This document shows, piece by piece, positions 25,674 to 34,113 of a stretch of DNA of 64,000 nt (its first letter is position 1; each line of letters begins with the position of its first letter). The notes beneath the pieces are model-generated. The model was not told where the DNA came from, did no database searches, and saw nothing but the letters and a program-made list of their open reading frames with translations. The stretch lies in contig CAWCEZ010000011.1 of assembly GCA_963794745.1 (NCBI GenBank), forward strand, positions 310,001 through 374,000, given 5' to 3'. Position numbers and translations under genes: made by a program. Source of the DNA: Fen-671 sp963794745 (lineage in GTDB: Bacteria > Actinomycetota > Acidimicrobiia > Acidimicrobiales > Palsa-688).

Positions 25674-26510
25674 GTGCCGGCACCGGCCAGGCAGGTCTCG
25701 TGGGCCCTGGGCCTGGTTGCCGGCGTCGTGGTCGTGGTGCCCCCCCTGTCGTCCAGCGCGCACCGCTATGACTGGGCCGAATCGCTCCAGTTCATGGTCC
25801 TGGCATTGGTGGCCCCAGGATTGGTCGTTGCCGGCGCTCCTTGGGAACTCCTGGGCCTCGGCCGCGTGGCGGAAAAATTGTCCGTCGCCCGTCGGCGCAA
25901 CCATAAACGTGGCCGCACTGTGGCCGTAGCCGTACCCGCCCTCGCTTGCATGGTTGCGTGGCGTACGCCGGCCGCCGTCAACGCGTTGAAAACGGGAGCT
26001 TGGCTCCTTGCCCTTGAGTCCGTCAGCCTCGCCGTCGCCGGCGCCGCGCTGTGGCTCGAGTGCATCAACTCGGGCGCATTGGTGCCGCGCGGCCCTAGGC
26101 CTCAGCGCATCGCCGTCGCCGCCGTAAGTATGTGGACGATCTGGGTGCTCGCCTATTTATTGGCGATGTCCGGTGCTGACTGGTACCGCACTTACCTGCA
26201 TGTCCCAGGCCACGGGATCAGCCTCGCCGTCGACCAGCAAGCGGCGTCTGGTCTTATGTGGGCCATCGCCACGGCGTGTTTCGTCCCCCTCATCTTTTGG
26301 CAACTGGCGCAATGGCTCCATGCCGAAGAGGACGCCGACCACGAGTTGCACCGCCTGGTGCGCGAGGAACGTCGCCGCGCGGTGCCACCAGCGCGGCGAC
26401 CCGACCGGCTCAGCGGCGGCCTCTTTGGTCGCGTCGCGCAAGGCGAAGCCGGGGGCCGCCTACCCAGGCGAGGCGATGGTGGGCGGCTGGGCCAGGTGGA
26501 CAGAGGCTAG
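25674..26510 (+). CDS. CtaG-like cytochrome oxidase assembly membrane protein
   Basis: About 278 residues from GTG 25674; the frame is open further upstream through ctaE and the small ORF, so the start is uncertain. It has about six or seven hydrophobic helices with SSAHRYDWAESLQFMVLALVAPGL near the start, the position of the conserved His-rich helix of caa3-type CtaG proteins that deliver copper to CuB. The strict H-x3-HH pattern is not present, so it is a divergent member. The basic C-terminal tail overlaps the 3' end of the opposite-strand gene by 51 bp. Confidence 0.7.
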   Translation: MPAPARQVSWALGLVAGVVVVVPPLSSSAHRYDWAESLQFMVLALVAPGLVVAGAPWELLGLGRVAEKLSVARRRNHKRGRTVAVAVPALACMVAWRTPAAVNALKTGAWLLALESVSLAVAGAALWLECINSGALVPRGPRPQRIAVAAVSMWTIWVLAYLLAMSGADWYRTYLHVPGHGISLAVDQQAASGLMWAIATACFVPLIFWQLAQWLHAEEDADHELHRLVREERRRAVPPARRPDRLSGGLFGRVAQGEAGGRLPRRGDGGRLGQVDRG

Positions 26511-27134
26511 ATGCGTACCCAGCAGTTTGTCGACGGCTTGTAGTTCGGCCAACACCTGGGCGCGGTCGTGGCCCAGTACTCGGATGTCCTGGGCCAGGTT
26601 TTGGCGGGCCTTGCGGTCCGACGGCGTCGTTTCAAGGACCTGGATCTCCTCGATGGCGGCCAGTGCGTCCGAAGTTGCCCACAGGGTTACCACGCTCACT
26701 ATCTGGCCCAGGTCGTTGCCGTAGGCGCCACCAGGCACGTCCATGGTGGAGAGGTTGTAAATGCTGTTGTCCGTAAACGAGCAGGCGCTCTGGTCATCGT
26801 TCAGCAGGCTGGGGACCTCGCCACGTTCGGATGGTGTCAGGGAACCGGTTTCGAGGTCGTCGTAGATCGTAAAGGACTCCGACAGGGCAAAACTGCACGG
26901 CCCGACGTTTTCGTTGACTTGCGACACCACACTGGCGCCGTTGGAGATCTCGGCAGCGCGGGAATTGGACTGCGGCAGGTCGCTCACGACTATGGCCGCC
27001 ACGATCACAGCGGTCACGGCAGGCACCAAGAACGACTTGCGCCGGTACCACGGCCCAGACTGGCCTGAGGCGGCTGGGGCCTGGCCCTGGTCGAGCTGGT
27101 CGAAAGAGACGGTGGGCTGGTGGGTGGTCGTCAG
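26460..27134 (-). CDS. Membrane-anchored hypothetical protein downstream of Sco1
   Basis: About 224 residues. A cytosolic start (TVSFDQLDQGQ), one helix (FLVPAVTAVIVAAIVV, about 34-50) and an exterior helical domain with two Cys (VGPCSFALSES and DDQSACSFTDN). No family recognised. The probable start is CTG 27134, which overlaps the Sco1 stop (CTGA) and follows GGACGGGGA; no ATG or GTG fits without a long upstream extension. Last gene of the ctaG-Sco1 operon, so a part in oxidase or copper maturation is likely but unproven. Confidence 0.6.
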   Translation of the reverse strand: MTTTHQPTVSFDQLDQGQAPAASGQSGPWYRRKSFLVPAVTAVIVAAIVVSDLPQSNSRAAEISNGASVVSQVNENVGPCSFALSESFTIYDDLETGSLTPSERGEVPSLLNDDQSACSFTDNSIYNLSTMDVPGGAYGNDLGQIVSVVTLWATSDALAAIEEIQVLETTPSDRKARQNLAQDIRVLGHDRAQVLAELQAVDKLLGTHLASVHLAQPPTIASPG

Positions 27135-28063
27135 GGTTCCCCGTCCAGGAGGTAATGCGCCTCGTCGGCGATCCCGGCCGCCCACTTTGTTTCGGTCGGC
27201 TTGGCGAGGGTGTACGCACCAGAGCCGGTCTCGTTGGCAAATGGGGTAGCTCGGTCGACGACACGGCCCGAGGCGTCTATGAAATACATGACGTCGTTGT
27301 GCGAGACCGTCCTCGTGGATGTCTGGACCTCGACGGCCACGCCGTAAGACCTCCATACTGAGTCCAGGTCCCCGAGCGAGCCAGTGACGAACTGCCATGT
27401 CGGGACAGTCCTAAGGCTCCCCTTTTCGACCGCACGGGCCCGTCGCATGCTCAGGGCGAGCGGGTCAGTGTTTACGGTTACGAAGCTTACGCGTGCTGCG
27501 TCGGGGCCCAAATCTCTATAAGCACGTGACAATTCGGTCTCCATCACGGGGCAAATGTCATCGCACGCCGAATCAAAAAACGTTAGCACCACGACCCGCC
27601 CGCGAAGCCCCGCAAGAGACGTCGGCCTACCCTGCGTGCCCACAAGCGAAAACCCGGGTGCCGGCCTGACAGTTAACTTCTGCAGGCCCATGAGGGCAGA
27701 CTGGGACGCCGGCAACTGAGACGCTCCCGCGCCCCCGTTTGGGCTATCGCCGCGTCGGTCGGGGCCCACCACAAACGGTGGGGGGTAGTTGCCGATCGTG
27801 GTGACAACGTCGGCAGCGGCTGGACTGCCCGCCCCCGGGAAGGCGCGATCGAGCGCGGCGCCTCCCAGGCCCAACAGCGCAACGCAGGCCAGGGCGACCA
27901 CGATGAAGGCCCGGGGCACCTTGGTCGGGCCAGCGGCGAGAGCGGCAGCCCGGTCGGGCCGCTCTGGCTCCCGCCGGGGGCGGCTTTGACCAGGCACCTC
28001 GGAAGGGCCGGCGTCGCCATTCCCGTCGGGAAGGGGCGGAAAGGTGGGTGCCCCTTCACTCAC
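27131..28063 (-). CDS. Sco1/SenC copper chaperone
   Basis: A 310-residue protein with a long Pro-rich cytosolic part, one membrane helix (about 52-72) and a thioredoxin-like Sco domain. Copper ligands are all visible: C167-x3-C171-P (SACDDICPVM) and H255 (TVSHNDVMYFID). It delivers copper to the CuA site of subunit II. The GTG start overlaps the stop of ctaG (GTGAGTGA). The LSMRRARAVEKGSL region has a Met in place of the Arg-rich loop seen in some homologues, not a functional loss. Confidence 0.9.
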   Translation of the reverse strand: MSEGAPTFPPLPDGNGDAGPSEVPGQSRPRREPERPDRAAALAAGPTKVPRAFIVVALACVALLGLGGAALDRAFPGAGSPAAADVVTTIGNYPPPFVVGPDRRGDSPNGGAGASQLPASQSALMGLQKLTVRPAPGFSLVGTQGRPTSLAGLRGRVVVLTFFDSACDDICPVMETELSRAYRDLGPDAARVSFVTVNTDPLALSMRRARAVEKGSLRTVPTWQFVTGSLGDLDSVWRSYGVAVEVQTSTRTVSHNDVMYFIDASGRVVDRATPFANETGSGAYTLAKPTETKWAAGIADEAHYLLDGEP

Positions 28064-28951
28064 CGGCTGGCCGGCCTACCGTGCCGCTCGCGTGCGCGTG
28101 CAACACCCGGTCCACCAGCCGTCCGGCCCCTCCATCGTCGGCCATGGCCCTGCGGATGAGGACTATTAGCGCTGGGTAAGCCCAGAAGTCGCCGCAAACC
28201 CACAAGATTGCGGCACCGAGTTGTTGGCTGGCAAAAGGCGACATCTGGATACCGGCAAGGTGGTCGTAGACCGTGTACAGGGAGTGGTCGGTGAACAGGC
28301 TCAGGGACATTGCCAGCATGATCATGACGACGTTGGTGCCCAGGATGGCCGCGATCTGCGAACCCGTCGTGAGCTTGGGCTTCACCGGGTACGACGGGAT
28401 GACCTGCATCCAAAAGAGCAGTCCTGTGAAGAAAAAACTTGAATGCATCAGCCAGATGTGAACGAGCTGGTTCCTTTCGGCGAGGTCGAACAGCGCCGGA
28501 ACGTGCCATATGACCATCGCCAGGTTGAACAGCACTACGGCCACCCAACCGCCTGTCAGGCCCGGGCCAAGGCCCGTACCGGTGTCGCCCAGCCGCCCAA
28601 CAGGAAGCTCCTCATGACCCGGCGCCTCAGCCCTACCGGCATGCCGTGGACCAGGGGGAGCCAAGGGGCGCCGGCCACGATGAGGACGGGGGCGAAGAAC
28701 ATGATCAGGATGTGCTCGATCATGTGGACGAAGAAGTAATAGTCGGCCCAATAATCGATGGGAGAGTCGACCGCCAATAACAACACTGCCAACCCGGCAT
28801 AGAAAAACAGAGAGCGGCGCCGGCGCGCCCGAGCCCGTTCGAGGCGGGAGCGCCGGGCCAAGTTGTGCAGCCCGAGTTCATGGACCAAGACGACCAAGCC
28901 CGCCAACAGCAAGAAGGGATCGTACGACCAGTTGCTAGTGACATATGACAA
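28056..28951 (-). pseudogene. CtaG (caa3 oxidase assembly), frameshifted
   Basis: The N-terminal half, from TTG/ATG 28951, has several helices and the CtaG signature VHMIEHILIMFFAPVLIVAGAP. It stops at TGA near 28556 (VRALARA*). The C-terminal half is in the -1 frame from GGWVAVVLFNLAMVIWHVP to the TGA at 28056 and includes the HSSFFFTGLLFWMQVIP helix. Restoring one base in a GCCCGGGCC tract at about 28568 gives an uninterrupted protein of about 298 residues. Either a recent mutation or a base-call error. First gene of the operon with Sco1. Confidence 0.75.
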
Positions 28952-29106
28952 GGCGTGCCCCCCTTAGTCCAGTCTCATGCTCCAACCGGTGAGCCAGTCC
29001 CGTGAGTTGACATTACGCCAACGGTCGTCAACTCGCTCAGGACGAGCAGGGGTGGCCCCGGGAGGGGCACAGCCCAGACCGCTCAGCGAAGCGCTAGCGT
29101 GGAAGG

Positions 29107-29625
29107 GTGGCCGAGCAAGACCCTGAAGACATGACGCCCGAAGCCGTTGCGAGCGAGCCGGGCAGCGCCGCTGTGCACGAGGACGAGGTTCTCGTAGAAG
29201 ACGAGTACTTCGACGACGAGGACGGCGAGGCAGAAGAGTATGTCGACGAACTGGGCCGCCGCCACGTCCGCCGAGCTGCTCCTGAGGGGACCGAAGAGCT
29301 CCTGGAGAACGAGGCGCCGAGGCGCACCGGTCTCCCGGACAGCGTCGAGCGCTGGAGGCAGCGCAGTGCTACCGGCGCCGTCCTGACCGCGTTCGCCTTT
29401 GGCCTCCAACAGGCCCTGGAAACCGAGAAGAAGGAACCGGCGATCATAATGGTGACCTCCGGCGACCCACCGACGGATCTCCCGGTTGAGGCCCAGCTCG
29501 AGCAGCTGGGGCCGCGCCAGAGCTCGGTGAAGGTCCGGACCTGGCTCTTGCCTGGCGCCGACAAGGGCGAGGAGACGGCGAGTGGACCGACCGAGGGCCC
29601 GGATGGCGAGGCGGGCGAGGGGTGA
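29107..29625 (+). CDS. Acidic hypothetical protein
   Basis: A 172-residue soluble protein. The first 60 residues are extremely acidic (EDEVLVEDEYFDDEDGEAEEY). The middle (ERWRQRSATGAVLTAFAFGLQQALE) is a predicted amphipathic segment, and the C-terminus is again acidic and low-complexity. Similar acidic proteins of unknown function occur in Acidimicrobiia, but I cannot assign a family. The GTG start touches GGAAGG; ATG 29131 is the alternative. The stop overlaps the next gene (GTGA), so the two are coupled. Confidence 0.65.
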   Translation: MAEQDPEDMTPEAVASEPGSAAVHEDEVLVEDEYFDDEDGEAEEYVDELGRRHVRRAAPEGTEELLENEAPRRTGLPDSVERWRQRSATGAVLTAFAFGLQQALETEKKEPAIIMVTSGDPPTDLPVEAQLEQLGPRQSSVKVRTWLLPGADKGEETASGPTEGPDGEAGEG

Positions 29626-30482
29626 GCCTCCTGCGGCGAGGGGCTGCCCCGCCGGCCAGCGACGAAGACGGCGGCGATGAGGACTACGACGACGAAGTCA
29701 CCACCGTCGAAACAAGGTCCCGCACTCAGCCGGAGGTCAGCTCTGCCACCTCCGCCAAGGAGATAGAGCGCAAGCAAAAAGAACTGGTCCGCAAACAAAA
29801 AGCGGCTGACCGCGCGTCTTACCAGGAACTGCGCAGGGAAGCGGCAAAAGCCACGTCTGCTTTGCAGGACCCCGAGCCGCGGAGAGCCCTGTACGTGGCG
29901 GCGGTCGTGGTCGGGCTGTCGGCCTTCTCGTACTTCGGGCACGACATTACCCAGAGAGTCACGACGGTTCACGGCAAATCTGTGACTCACTGGGTGCCCA
30001 TTACCCACCCTGAGCAGACGATCCTCGTCTTCGTGGTCACTTTGGTGGCTGCCGGGAGCATCTACTGGAAACGGCGCTACGTAACCGCCATTTCCTTTTT
30101 CGTAGCCGGGGTACTGGCCGTGAACCTGCCGTTCCCCACAGGCTTGACCGATCTCTGGTATCTGATTTTTATCGCCGGGGGCGGATATTTCATCTGGGTG
30201 ATCATGTTCCGGATGAACAAGCAGAAAAAGGAATGGATATCAGCCCACTCGCCCAAGCCGGCCCGGACCGCTTCGTCCGCGAGCGTGGGTGGTGGGAGCA
30301 GCAGGCAGTCTCAGCGCAAGCGGCCGGGGGGCGGGCAGGCCGCGGCTCAAGCGGCGCGTGCTCGCAAAACCAAGGCCGACGCACCGGTCGTCACTGCAAC
30401 GGGACGGGCCCTGCCCTCCAACAACTCGCGCTACACCCGGCCACAGAGCAAATCGCGCGCCTCCCAGCGCCGCTCTTCGTAA
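29622..30482 (+). CDS. Hypothetical membrane protein with coiled-coil start and basic tail
   Basis: A 286-residue protein. Acidic residues 15-30 precede a charged helix (AKEIERKQKELVRKQKAADRASYQEL) likely to be a coiled coil. Four hydrophobic helices follow between about 88 and 205. The last 85 residues are strongly basic and low-complexity (RQSQRKRPGGGQ, RARKTKAD). No known domain. Paired with the acidic upstream protein through a 4-bp overlap, so the acidic and basic tails may interact. It ends 77 bp before the lipid operon. Confidence 0.65.
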   Translation: MSLLRRGAAPPASDEDGGDEDYDDEVTTVETRSRTQPEVSSATSAKEIERKQKELVRKQKAADRASYQELRREAAKATSALQDPEPRRALYVAAVVVGLSAFSYFGHDITQRVTTVHGKSVTHWVPITHPEQTILVFVVTLVAAGSIYWKRRYVTAISFFVAGVLAVNLPFPTGLTDLWYLIFIAGGGYFIWVIMFRMNKQKKEWISAHSPKPARTASSASVGGGSSRQSQRKRPGGGQAAAQAARARKTKADAPVVTATGRALPSNNSRYTRPQSKSRASQRRSS

Positions 30483-30559
30483 CACCACCGGCCGTTGCCA
30501 AATGCCATCTGACCAGCCCGGTACCTGATCATCCAGGGCCTACGTGGTAAACACGGAGG

Positions 30560-32914
30560 ATGCTCCGAGAGGCACTTGCGGGCCGGCGGGTCGCGATCAC
30601 CGGCGCAACAGGGTTCCTCGGCACGGCCCTGACAGAGCGGGTGCTGCGGTGCCTGCCCGGTACAGAGGTCGTCCTACTCGTGCGCCCAGGCAGGCGTGGG
30701 GCGAAGGACCGGGTTGAAAGAGATGTCCTGCGCAATGACTGCTTCCAGCGGCTCCGGCGCGAGCTCGGTGACGGTTTTGACGAGGAGACGTCCCGGCGCA
30801 TCATCCCGATCGCCGGCGACGTCACCGTAGACGGGCTCGGCCTTGACGACGCCGGCCGAGAGGTGCTGTCGAGCTGTTCTACCGTCGTGCATTCTGCTGC
30901 CACCGTCAGCTTCGATGCGCCCCTCGACGCCGCAGTGGAGGTCAACCTGCTCGGCCCGTCGCGCCTTGCGGCGGTGTTGCAACAACAGGCGTCCCTCCCC
31001 CACCTTGTCGCCGTTTCCACCGCGTACGTAGCCGGGGGTAGGCGTGGGCCGGCTCCCGAAGCCGTGCTTTCCGAGACGCCATTTTCGACAAGGGTCCCCT
31101 GGCGGGAAGAGGTCGCGGCGGCCAGACGCGCCCGGTCGGACGCGGAGGCTGCCAGCCGTGACCCCAAACAGCTTGCTCGGCTTCGCTCGTCGGCCCGTGC
31201 CGAACTGGGGGCGGCGGGCGTGCCCCTCCTCGCCGAGCGGACCGAGAAACTGCGTGTCGACTGGGCGCAGGACCGCATGGTCGAGCTCGGCAAGGCCCGG
31301 GCGCAAGCCCTTGGTTGGCCAGATGCCTACGCGTACTCGAAGGCCCTGGGCGAATGGGCTCTTCTCGAAGGCCGCGGCGACCTGCCGGTCACCGTGGTGC
31401 GCCCCTCCATCATCGAGGCTGCACTTTCCGAACCCCATCCGGGCTGGATAAGGGGCTTCCGGATGGCTGACCCCGTAATCATCAGCTATGCCCGGGGCCT
31501 GCTCAAGGAGTTCCCCGGCATCCCCGAGGGGATCATCGACGTGATCCCGGTCGACCTGGTGGTGGCGGCCATTCTTGCCGTCGCCGCCCGTGGGCCGCTC
31601 GAGAGCCCCGATGTCGTCCATGCCGCCTCCGGCGCCCGCAACCCTCTGCGCTACGGCCAGCTCGTCGACCTGGTGCGCGAATGGTTCTCGGAGCACCCGC
31701 TGGCCGACGACAAAGGCCAACCGATAGAGGTGCCGGAGTGGTCGTTCCCGGGGCGGCGCCGGGTACAGAACCAGCTCCGCACAGCCACGCGGGCCTTGCG
31801 CGGTGCCGAGCGGGCCTTGCTGACCCTTCCGCTAAGGGGCGGCAAGGCCGACCTGGCTGCCCGGATCGAGGAGCGCCGCGAGGAGGCTGAGCGGGCTCTC
31901 GGCTACGTCGAACTGTACGGTTCGTACACCGAGACCGAAGCTGTTTTCCAGGTCGACCGCCTGCTCGCTGTCAACGACCTGCTCCCCGCCAACGAGCAAG
32001 ACGAGTTTTGCTTCGACCCCGCCGTATTGGAGTGGCCCCGGTATTGCCACGACGTCTACCTGCCCGCGGTCGTGGCGCACGCCCGGGTGCGCCTGGCTGG
32101 CCCCGGGCGGCAACGCCAGGGTTCGCGCAGCCTGTCACGTGAAGAACGTGGCAAAAAGGCGGTGCTTTCGCCCGACCGCCAGCTCGCCGTGTTCGACCTG
32201 GAGAACACCCTCGTAGCGACCAATGTCGTCGACAGCTACGCCTGGCTCGCCACCAGGCACATGGACCTGCCCGAGCGTGCTCGTTTCACGGTGCGCACCC
32301 TTCTCGAGGCGCCCAGGATGCTCTCGCTCGACATGGTCGACAGGGGCGACTTCTTGCGCTGGTTCTACCGCCGCTACCAAAACGCCGACCTCGACGAACT
32401 TCGTGGGGAGGCGTCGGAGCTGACGAGCGACCTGCTCCTCGAGAAGTCCTTCCCGGCCGGGGTGCGCCGGGTGCGCCAGCACCGCGAGCTCGGCCACCGC
32501 ACTCTCCTGATCACCGGAGCGCTTGACTTCGTGCTCGAACCGTTCCGCCCGTTGTTCGACGACGTGGTCTGCGCCCACATGGGCACCGTCGACGGGGAGC
32601 TGACCGGCGAGCTCGCCGAGGCACCCCCCACGGGTGAGGCGCGGGCGCTCATCATGGCTGACTATGCCAAACAACACGGTCTTGACCTGGCCGAATGCGT
32701 CGCTTATGCCGACTCGACCAGCGATCTGCCCATGTTGGAGGCCGCAGGGTTCCCGGTAGCGGTCAACCCCGAGACCAAGCTCGCGGCGATCGCCCGCAAA
32801 CGCGGTTGGCACGTCGAGCATTGGCCCCGCGCGCCCGGTTACCGGCGCGCGCTGCTGCCCTTCGGGCCAATAATGAGCCAAAACAAGGCGTCCAGCGGTC
32901 TAAGGGAGTCATGA
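30560..32914 (+). CDS. Fatty acyl-CoA reductase fused to a HAD-IB phosphatase-like domain
   Basis: A 784-residue bifunctional protein. Residues 1-510 form an extended SDR of the male-sterility/fatty acyl-CoA reductase type: NAD(P)-binding TGATGFLG (14-21), HSAATVSFDA and the catalytic Y257-x3-K261. A long helical insertion lies between the catalytic strands. Residues 540-784 form a HAD subfamily IB domain: DLENT (nucleophile D546, with Glu rather than Asp at +2) and motif IV ADSTSDLPML. The reductase would convert acyl-CoA to aldehyde or alcohol; the HAD part may cleave a phosphoester. Stop overlaps the next gene by ATGA. Confidence 0.85.
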   Translation: MLREALAGRRVAITGATGFLGTALTERVLRCLPGTEVVLLVRPGRRGAKDRVERDVLRNDCFQRLRRELGDGFDEETSRRIIPIAGDVTVDGLGLDDAGREVLSSCSTVVHSAATVSFDAPLDAAVEVNLLGPSRLAAVLQQQASLPHLVAVSTAYVAGGRRGPAPEAVLSETPFSTRVPWREEVAAARRARSDAEAASRDPKQLARLRSSARAELGAAGVPLLAERTEKLRVDWAQDRMVELGKARAQALGWPDAYAYSKALGEWALLEGRGDLPVTVVRPSIIEAALSEPHPGWIRGFRMADPVIISYARGLLKEFPGIPEGIIDVIPVDLVVAAILAVAARGPLESPDVVHAASGARNPLRYGQLVDLVREWFSEHPLADDKGQPIEVPEWSFPGRRRVQNQLRTATRALRGAERALLTLPLRGGKADLAARIEERREEAERALGYVELYGSYTETEAVFQVDRLLAVNDLLPANEQDEFCFDPAVLEWPRYCHDVYLPAVVAHARVRLAGPGRQRQGSRSLSREERGKKAVLSPDRQLAVFDLENTLVATNVVDSYAWLATRHMDLPERARFTVRTLLEAPRMLSLDMVDRGDFLRWFYRRYQNADLDELRGEASELTSDLLLEKSFPAGVRRVRQHRELGHRTLLITGALDFVLEPFRPLFDDVVCAHMGTVDGELTGELAEAPPTGEARALIMADYAKQHGLDLAECVAYADSTSDLPMLEAAGFPVAVNPETKLAAIARKRGWHVEHWPRAPGYRRALLPFGPIMSQNKASSGLRES

Positions 32915-34113
32915 AGGCCCTCCAGGTCGAACGCTCGGTGCCGCGTTTTGCCATGGCGCGCATCGCCTCGGAGTGGAAAGCGGGCGCCGGTGGGCGCTAC
33001 GGCCCTCTCCGCCTGGTGGACGTACCTCCTCCGGAACTGCCCGGTCCAGGTTGGCACAGGCTCCTGCCGCGGATGTCGGGCATCTGTGGCAGCGACCTGG
33101 CGACCGTGGACGGGCGTTCGTCGCGCTGGTTCGAACCGATCGTGAGCTTCCCCTTCGTGCCAGGCCACGAGGTCGTGGCGGACACAGAGGACGGCCAGCG
33201 GGTCGTGATAGAGCCGGTCCTTGGTTGCGAGGCGCGGGGTATCAAGCCGCTCTGCCCGGCTTGCGCAGACGACAGGCGGCGCCACTGCGTCAACCTGACA
33301 GGTGGCCACATATCGCCCGGGCTGCAAACCGGCTACTGCAAGGAGACCGGCGGCGGATGGTCGCTCGCTTTCGTGGCACACGAGAGCCAGCTGCACCCCG
33401 TGCCGGAGAGCCTCCCCGACGAGGCAGCCGTCCTGGTCGAACCGGTAGCCTGCGCCGTCCACGCCGCCCTCAGCCCCCTGCCCGCCGGGACCACACTGGC
33501 CGGCGACGTCACGGCCGTGGTGGTGGGCGCCGGCACCCTTGGCCTGTGTGTCATCGCCGCCCTCTCGCGCTTTCGCGAGGACGTCACGCGGGTGATCGCC
33601 GTCGCCAAGCACCCCCACCAGCGCGAACTGGCTGCTCGCTTGGGCGCCACCTCGGTTGCCGAACCCGGCGAGCTACGCCGCGCCGTCAGGCGCTCGACGG
33701 GGTCCTGGGTGCTCGGCTCCGGCCAGCTCTCAGGCGGCGCCCCGCTCGTGATCGACTGTGTCGGAAGCGCGAGTTCGATCGCCGACTCCCTTGCGGTGAC
33801 AGCGCCGGGTGGCGCCCTCGTGCTGGCCGGGATGCCGGCGCCGGCCCATATCGACCTCACCCCGCTCTGGCAGCGGGAGGTATCCCTGACCGGCTCCTAT
33901 ACCTACGGCGCCGAGCCGTCCATGGGTGGGCGCCACAGTTTCGACCTAGCATTCGAGCTCGCCGAGGCTGCTCGGCTGGAGCGACTGCTCTCAGCGACCT
34001 ACACGCTCGATCGCGCAGCCGAAGCGATAGAGCACGCGGCTGCCGCCGGCCGCCGTGGCTCCGTAAAGGTCGCCTTCGACATGCGCCGAGAAAAGAAGAG
34101 ATCGTTCGAATAA
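32911..34113 (+). CDS. Zinc-dependent alcohol dehydrogenase (MDR family)
   Basis: A 400-residue medium-chain dehydrogenase. Catalytic zinc ligands are in GICGSDLATVDG and PGHEVVA; a structural-zinc-like set of Cys follows (CEARGIKPLCPACADDRRRHC). The NAD(P) fold is at VVVGAGTLGLCVIAAL, and the domain ends in GRRGSVKVAFD. It would interconvert a long-chain alcohol and aldehyde, fitting the product of the upstream acyl-CoA reductase. ATG overlaps the previous stop and the TAA overlaps the next ATG (TAATG), so translation is tightly coupled. Confidence 0.88.
   Translation: MKALQVERSVPRFAMARIASEWKAGAGGRYGPLRLVDVPPPELPGPGWHRLLPRMSGICGSDLATVDGRSSRWFEPIVSFPFVPGHEVVADTEDGQRVVIEPVLGCEARGIKPLCPACADDRRRHCVNLTGGHISPGLQTGYCKETGGGWSLAFVAHESQLHPVPESLPDEAAVLVEPVACAVHAALSPLPAGTTLAGDVTAVVVGAGTLGLCVIAALSRFREDVTRVIAVAKHPHQRELAARLGATSVAEPGELRRAVRRSTGSWVLGSGQLSGGAPLVIDCVGSASSIADSLAVTAPGGALVLAGMPAPAHIDLTPLWQREVSLTGSYTYGAEPSMGGRHSFDLAFELAEAARLERLLSATYTLDRAAEAIEHAAAAGRRGSVKVAFDMRREKKRSFE

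Noticed and set aside
26258..26776. 172-codon plus-strand frame across the CtaG-like/Sco operon boundary
   Set aside because: Arg/Pro/Gly-rich, crosses two convergent genes, no start signal; a shadow.
28540..28600. Programmed -1 frameshift in ctaG
   Set aside because: No X-XXY-YYZ heptamer or clear stimulatory hairpin at the site; a lost base in a GC tract is simpler.
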